Under the pieces are notes generated by a model. It saw only the letters and a list, made by a program, of their open reading frames with translations, had not been told where the DNA came from and made no database searches. The translations under genes were made by a program, and so were the position numbers. Shown in pieces: positions 61,229-64,000 of a stretch of 64,000 nucleotides of DNA (position 1 is the first letter of the stretch; each line of letters opens with the position of its first letter). Origin of the DNA: Streptomyces canus (GTDB lineage: Bacteria > Actinomycetota > Actinomycetes > Streptomycetales > Streptomycetaceae); the NCBI RefSeq assembly GCF_030816965.1, contig NZ_JAUSYQ010000002.1, forward strand, positions 9,600,001 through 9,664,000, written 5' to 3'.

Positions 61229-61896
61229 CGGCCGTGCCCAGGCGGGGACGGCCACGGAAGCCCGGGGACGGCGAGTCCTGTGCCGTGGCGCCGGTGCGGT
61301 TGCGTCGGCTGGACCGTCGGCTGGTGGACGGCATCCGTGAGGATCTGGCGGATCTGTACGTGGACTCCCGTGCAACGGCGCCGGGTGACGCGTACCGCCG
61401 TCCCGGCCGCCAGGACTTCCTGAACCGTGTCACCGCGGACATGGGCAGCCCGGGATTCGCCATGGTGATCGCCGAGTCGGACGTCCTGATGGGATGCGCC
61501 TTCGGATTCCCGGTCCGCGGCGACGGCTCGTGGTGGCTCGGTCTCGACGGAGTGATGCCGCGCACCGTCGGGCACCTCACGGTGTCCGGCAGGGCCTTCG
61601 CGTTCAGTGACATCCTGATCCGCCCCCACCCGCAGGACCGGCGCCTGGCCCGTCGCATGCAGGAGCGGCTGTTGACCGACCACCAGGCCTCGCTCGGCGC
61701 CACCTTGGTGGTCGGGGCCGATCACGCTGCTCTCGCCGCGCTCCACTCCTGGGGGTGGCTGGACGTCGGAGAGCTTCGCAGGCCACTGGGCGCCGCCACG
61801 TTCCGCGCGCTGGTGTTTCCCGCCGAGGAACGTACCGCGGCGAGACTGGAGGACCTTGTCACGATGCCGGGAGGCGGTGGTCCGGGTGGGCCCTGA
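61225..61896 (+). CDS. GNAT-like acetyltransferase
   Basis: A 223-residue protein. VRLRRLDRRLVDGIREDLADLYVDS at the N-terminus and AFSDILIRPHPQDRRLARRMQERLLTDHQASLGATLVVGADHAALAALHSWGWLDVGEL at the C-terminus match the GNAT fold; the Q/RxxGxG-like pyrophosphate loop is degenerate (RPHPQDRRLA). The activity is uncertain. It is translationally coupled to the STAS gene. Confidence 0.7.
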   Translation: MTAVPRRGRPRKPGDGESCAVAPVRLRRLDRRLVDGIREDLADLYVDSRATAPGDAYRRPGRQDFLNRVTADMGSPGFAMVIAESDVLMGCAFGFPVRGDGSWWLGLDGVMPRTVGHLTVSGRAFAFSDILIRPHPQDRRLARRMQERLLTDHQASLGATLVVGADHAALAALHSWGWLDVGELRRPLGAATFRALVFPAEERTAARLEDLVTMPGGGGPGGP

Positions 61897-62632
61897 GGAC
61901 CGGTCGGGGCGGATTCGGATGCTGGTGGCGGAGCAGGCGGCCCGACGCGGTGCCCGAGTCGGTGTGGTGGATGTGTGCACCGCGGCCGTGGCCGCGCTGC
62001 CGGTCGGCGGGGCCGGGGTGTCGGCGATGTCCAGGACCGCGCCGAGCCATCCGCTGTGCAGCACCGACAGCGTCAGCGAGCAACTGGAAGAGCTCCAGCT
62101 CACGCTGGGCGAGGGGCCCTGCGTGGACGCCTTCCTGCACGGCTCGGCCGTGCTGGCACCCGATCTGCTCGCCCGTGACCTGCGGGACCGCTGGATGGTG
62201 TTCGCCGAGGCGGCCCTGGAAGCCGGGGCCCGCGCGGTGTTCGCGCTCCCTCTGCAGATGGGGGCGATCAGCCCGGGAGTCCTGGACCTGTACGCCCGCG
62301 TTCCGGTCCGGTTGAACGCGGAGGAACTGGCGGACGCGCTGGCGTTCGCCGATCTCGCGACGCTGGTGCTGCTCGATGCGCGCATCGACGAGACGGGCGG
62401 GCCGCGTGATGGCCCCGTCGAGGACCTGGGTGCGTACCGGGCGGAGATCGACCAGGCCAGCGGGATGATCACGGTCCAGCTCGGCGTCGGCATCGAAGAT
62501 GCATTGGTCCGGCTCCGCTCCCACGCCTACGCGCAGGGACGCCGACTGGGCGACGTGGCCGCGGACGTGGTGGCCCGTCGCCTTCGTTTCCCCCCGGACG
62601 CGGAGCCGGACCGGGCCGGGGAGGACCCCTGA
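61886..62632 (+). CDS. GAF-ANTAR regulator
   Basis: A ~248-residue protein. A GAF-like domain contains SEQLEELQLTLGEGPCVDAFLHGSAVLAPDL (the GEGPC loop typical of this group). The C-terminal ANTAR domain is YRAEIDQASGMITVQLGVGIEDALVRLRSHAYAQGRRLGDVAADVVARR. It probably senses a ligand and controls transcription antitermination. The GTG at 61886 overlaps the preceding gene's end; a TTG at 61856 is an alternative. Confidence 0.87.
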   Translation: MGPEDRSGRIRMLVAEQAARRGARVGVVDVCTAAVAALPVGGAGVSAMSRTAPSHPLCSTDSVSEQLEELQLTLGEGPCVDAFLHGSAVLAPDLLARDLRDRWMVFAEAALEAGARAVFALPLQMGAISPGVLDLYARVPVRLNAEELADALAFADLATLVLLDARIDETGGPRDGPVEDLGAYRAEIDQASGMITVQLGVGIEDALVRLRSHAYAQGRRLGDVAADVVARRLRFPPDAEPDRAGEDP

Positions 62633-62709
62633 CGCTGGTGCCGATCGAGGAACGCGCCGTACTTCCCGCCCCTTCGGGCCGGGACTAGTCTCAATCGAGG
62701 GTGCCCACG

Positions 62710-63426
62710 ATGGATGAACAGCTCCTGTCCAAGACTTTCGTCGAGCTGGCCGACAACCTGGTCGCCGACTTCGACCTCATCGACTTCCTGCGCCTGCTGA
62801 CCGACCGCTGCGTCGGCATGCTCGACGCGAGCGCCGCCGGGGTGCTGCTCGCCGACCGGGACGGCAAACTCCGCGTCATGGCCGCCTCCGACGAACAGGT
62901 GCGTGTGCTGGAGCTCTTCCAGCTCCAGAACGACGAGGGCCCCTGCCTCACGTGTTTCCGCACCGGCGCACCGGTGATCGTCCCCGACCTGACCCGGGAG
63001 ATCGACCGCTGGCCGCGCTTCGTCACGGCTGCTCACCGCGGGGGATTCGGCGCCGTCCAGGCCCTGCCCATGCGCCTGCGGGAGGAGACCGTGGGCGCCC
63101 TTAACCTCTTCCGGGCCGCGCCCGGCCCCTTCGACCCGCCCGCCACCCTCGTCGCCCAGGCGCTGGCCGACGTCGCCACCATCAGCCTGCTGCAACAACG
63201 CACCACCCAGCGCAGCACCGTGCTGAACGAACAGTTGCAGGCCGCCCTGAACAGCCGGGTACTGATCGAACAGGCCAAGGGGAAGCTCGCCGAACGCCAG
63301 GGCATCGACATGGAGCGGGCGTTCACCACGCTGCGCGGCTACGCCCGCTCCCACAACCGTCGCCTGGCCGACGTGGCCCGCGCCTTCATCGACGAGTCCG
63401 AACCCCTCTACGGTCTAGGAGGCTGA
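62710..63426 (+). CDS. GAF-ANTAR regulator
   Basis: A 238-residue protein. GAF domain: FLRLLTDRCVGMLDASAAGVLLADRDGKLRVMAASDEQVRVLELFQLQNDEGPCLTCFRTGAPVIVPDL, with the NDEGPC loop. ANTAR: VLIEQAKGKLAERQGIDMERAFTTLRGYARSHNRRLADVARAFID. This is close to the standard GAF-ANTAR architecture of Streptomyces and mycobacteria. The ATG at 62710 fits the GAGGG spacing better than the GTG at 62701. Confidence 0.93.
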   Translation: MDEQLLSKTFVELADNLVADFDLIDFLRLLTDRCVGMLDASAAGVLLADRDGKLRVMAASDEQVRVLELFQLQNDEGPCLTCFRTGAPVIVPDLTREIDRWPRFVTAAHRGGFGAVQALPMRLREETVGALNLFRAAPGPFDPPATLVAQALADVATISLLQQRTTQRSTVLNEQLQAALNSRVLIEQAKGKLAERQGIDMERAFTTLRGYARSHNRRLADVARAFIDESEPLYGLGG

Positions 63427-63448
63427 CCCGCTCCCCGGTGGGGCCCCG

Positions 63449-63853
63449 TTACTGCTCTGCGGCGTCCTCGATCAGACGGCGGTGCAGCTCCGTGGTCATG
63501 AGGTGGATCGCTCGCGTCAGCTCGGTGTTGGTCCTGAGCTCCAACTCCTGCTCGACGAAATCGTGGTCGGCCTTGATCTGCTGGAAGGCCGCCTGCCGGT
63601 TCTGACCGATCATGACGAACGCGGAGAGGAAGATCGCCTCCAGCGACACGACGAGCGTCAACGTGGGCCAGGGGCTGCTCTCGAGCAAAAGCATCCAGAC
63701 CACGAACGCGACGGCGTGGAGGTAGACGAACGGCATCGAACCGGCGAACTTGGTGATGGCGTCGGCGATCCGCAACTGGACATTGTCGGCACGGCTGTTG
63801 CGGTGCGCAACCACTGCGGGGTGATGGATGACCCGGCTGTCCTGCTTGCTCAT
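63449..63853 (-). CDS. DUF1003 membrane protein
   Basis: A 134-residue protein. NVQLRIADAITKFAGSMPFVYLHAVAFVVWMLLLESSPWPTLTLVVSLEAIFLSAFVMIGQNRQAAFQQIKADHDFVEQELELRTNTEL is the DUF1003 signature: two membrane helices followed by a charged helix. The function is unknown. It converges on the GAF-ANTAR gene. Confidence 0.87.
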   Translation of the reverse strand: MSKQDSRVIHHPAVVAHRNSRADNVQLRIADAITKFAGSMPFVYLHAVAFVVWMLLLESSPWPTLTLVVSLEAIFLSAFVMIGQNRQAAFQQIKADHDFVEQELELRTNTELTRAIHLMTTELHRRLIEDAAEQ

Positions 63854-63932
63854 CGCGGCGCGCCTCTCGCGTCTGGGGGCTCGCAGGGTACCGCCGACCA
63901 CGGGCTACGGCCCCCGCGCGTCCCTGGAGCCT

Positions 63933-63999
63933 AACCGCAAGCCTCCGCCATCACCTGGTCGCGCAGGCGAGGCCGATGCGGTTCTGCGTCATCGCGCAG
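63933..63999 (-). CDS. C-terminal end of a gene entering from the right
   Basis: On the minus strand the last 22 codons read LRDDAEPHRPRLRDQVMAEACG then TAG. The frame is open to the right edge. Too short to identify. Confidence 0.3.
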
Positions 64000-64000
64000 C

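Overview
The window is about 64 kb of very GC-rich DNA with strong third-position GC bias and many GTG starts. The gene content points to Streptomyces or a close relative: secreted glycoside hydrolases, a mycothiol-dependent formaldehyde dehydrogenase, an F420/PPOX-type reductase, several ANTAR and SpoIIE-type regulators, ROK, TetR and MarR regulators, and a streptogrisin-type protease. I saw no tRNA, rRNA or CRISPR array. Most genes are ordinary chromosomal, arm-like content mixed with several decayed genes.

1-9 kb: the 3' end of a secreted GH5-type glycosidase, a beta-propeller protein divergent from a TetR regulator, a sterol-glucosyltransferase-like enzyme, a secreted GH27 alpha-galactosidase, folD, a TPR protein and a divergent MarR regulator. 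9-17 kb: an NTF2-like protein, a wrecked ABC exporter gene, then a sulfur/persulfide module (rhodanese-DUF2892, CstR-like sensor, TauE/SafE exporter, MBL plus triple-rhodanese fusion). It is tied together by TACCCCC-GGGGGTA palindromes that also lie upstream of a mycothiol-dependent formaldehyde dehydrogenase and its MBL partner. 16-29 kb: short-chain dehydrogenases, an L,D-transpeptidase, a sugar ABC operon with a Gfo/Idh oxidoreductase and a divergent ROK regulator, a DMT transporter and a membrane-anchored serine protease.

28-46 kb: an IS630-type transposase relic, a decayed small gene, a PPOX reductase, a 922-residue secreted esterase-like protein, a Gfo/Idh dehydrogenase, a DUF35 protein, a TetR regulator and an ATP-grasp protein that share a palindrome, a multidomain ANTAR/GAF/PAS/SpoIIE phosphatase, an RpiR regulator, an FhaA-N-like protein and a PMT-like glycosyltransferase. 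46-56 kb: a Tat-exported PAP2 phosphatase with an autotransporter-type repeat, then a glycan-use locus: a BadF-type sugar kinase divergent from a ROK regulator, followed by a sugar ABC transporter and a toroid-like protein that may be a polysaccharide lyase.

56-64 kb: a decayed stretch followed by a stress or envelope island of small proteins: CsbD, two related hydrophobic miniproteins, ANTAR and GAF-ANTAR regulators, PRC-barrel, Asp23, STAS, an acetyltransferase-like protein and DUF1003. The most unusual items are the glycan locus with an uncharacterised lyase candidate, the extended persulfide regulon, the in-frame hairpin insertion in the mycothiol dehydrogenase gene, and the paired miniproteins.
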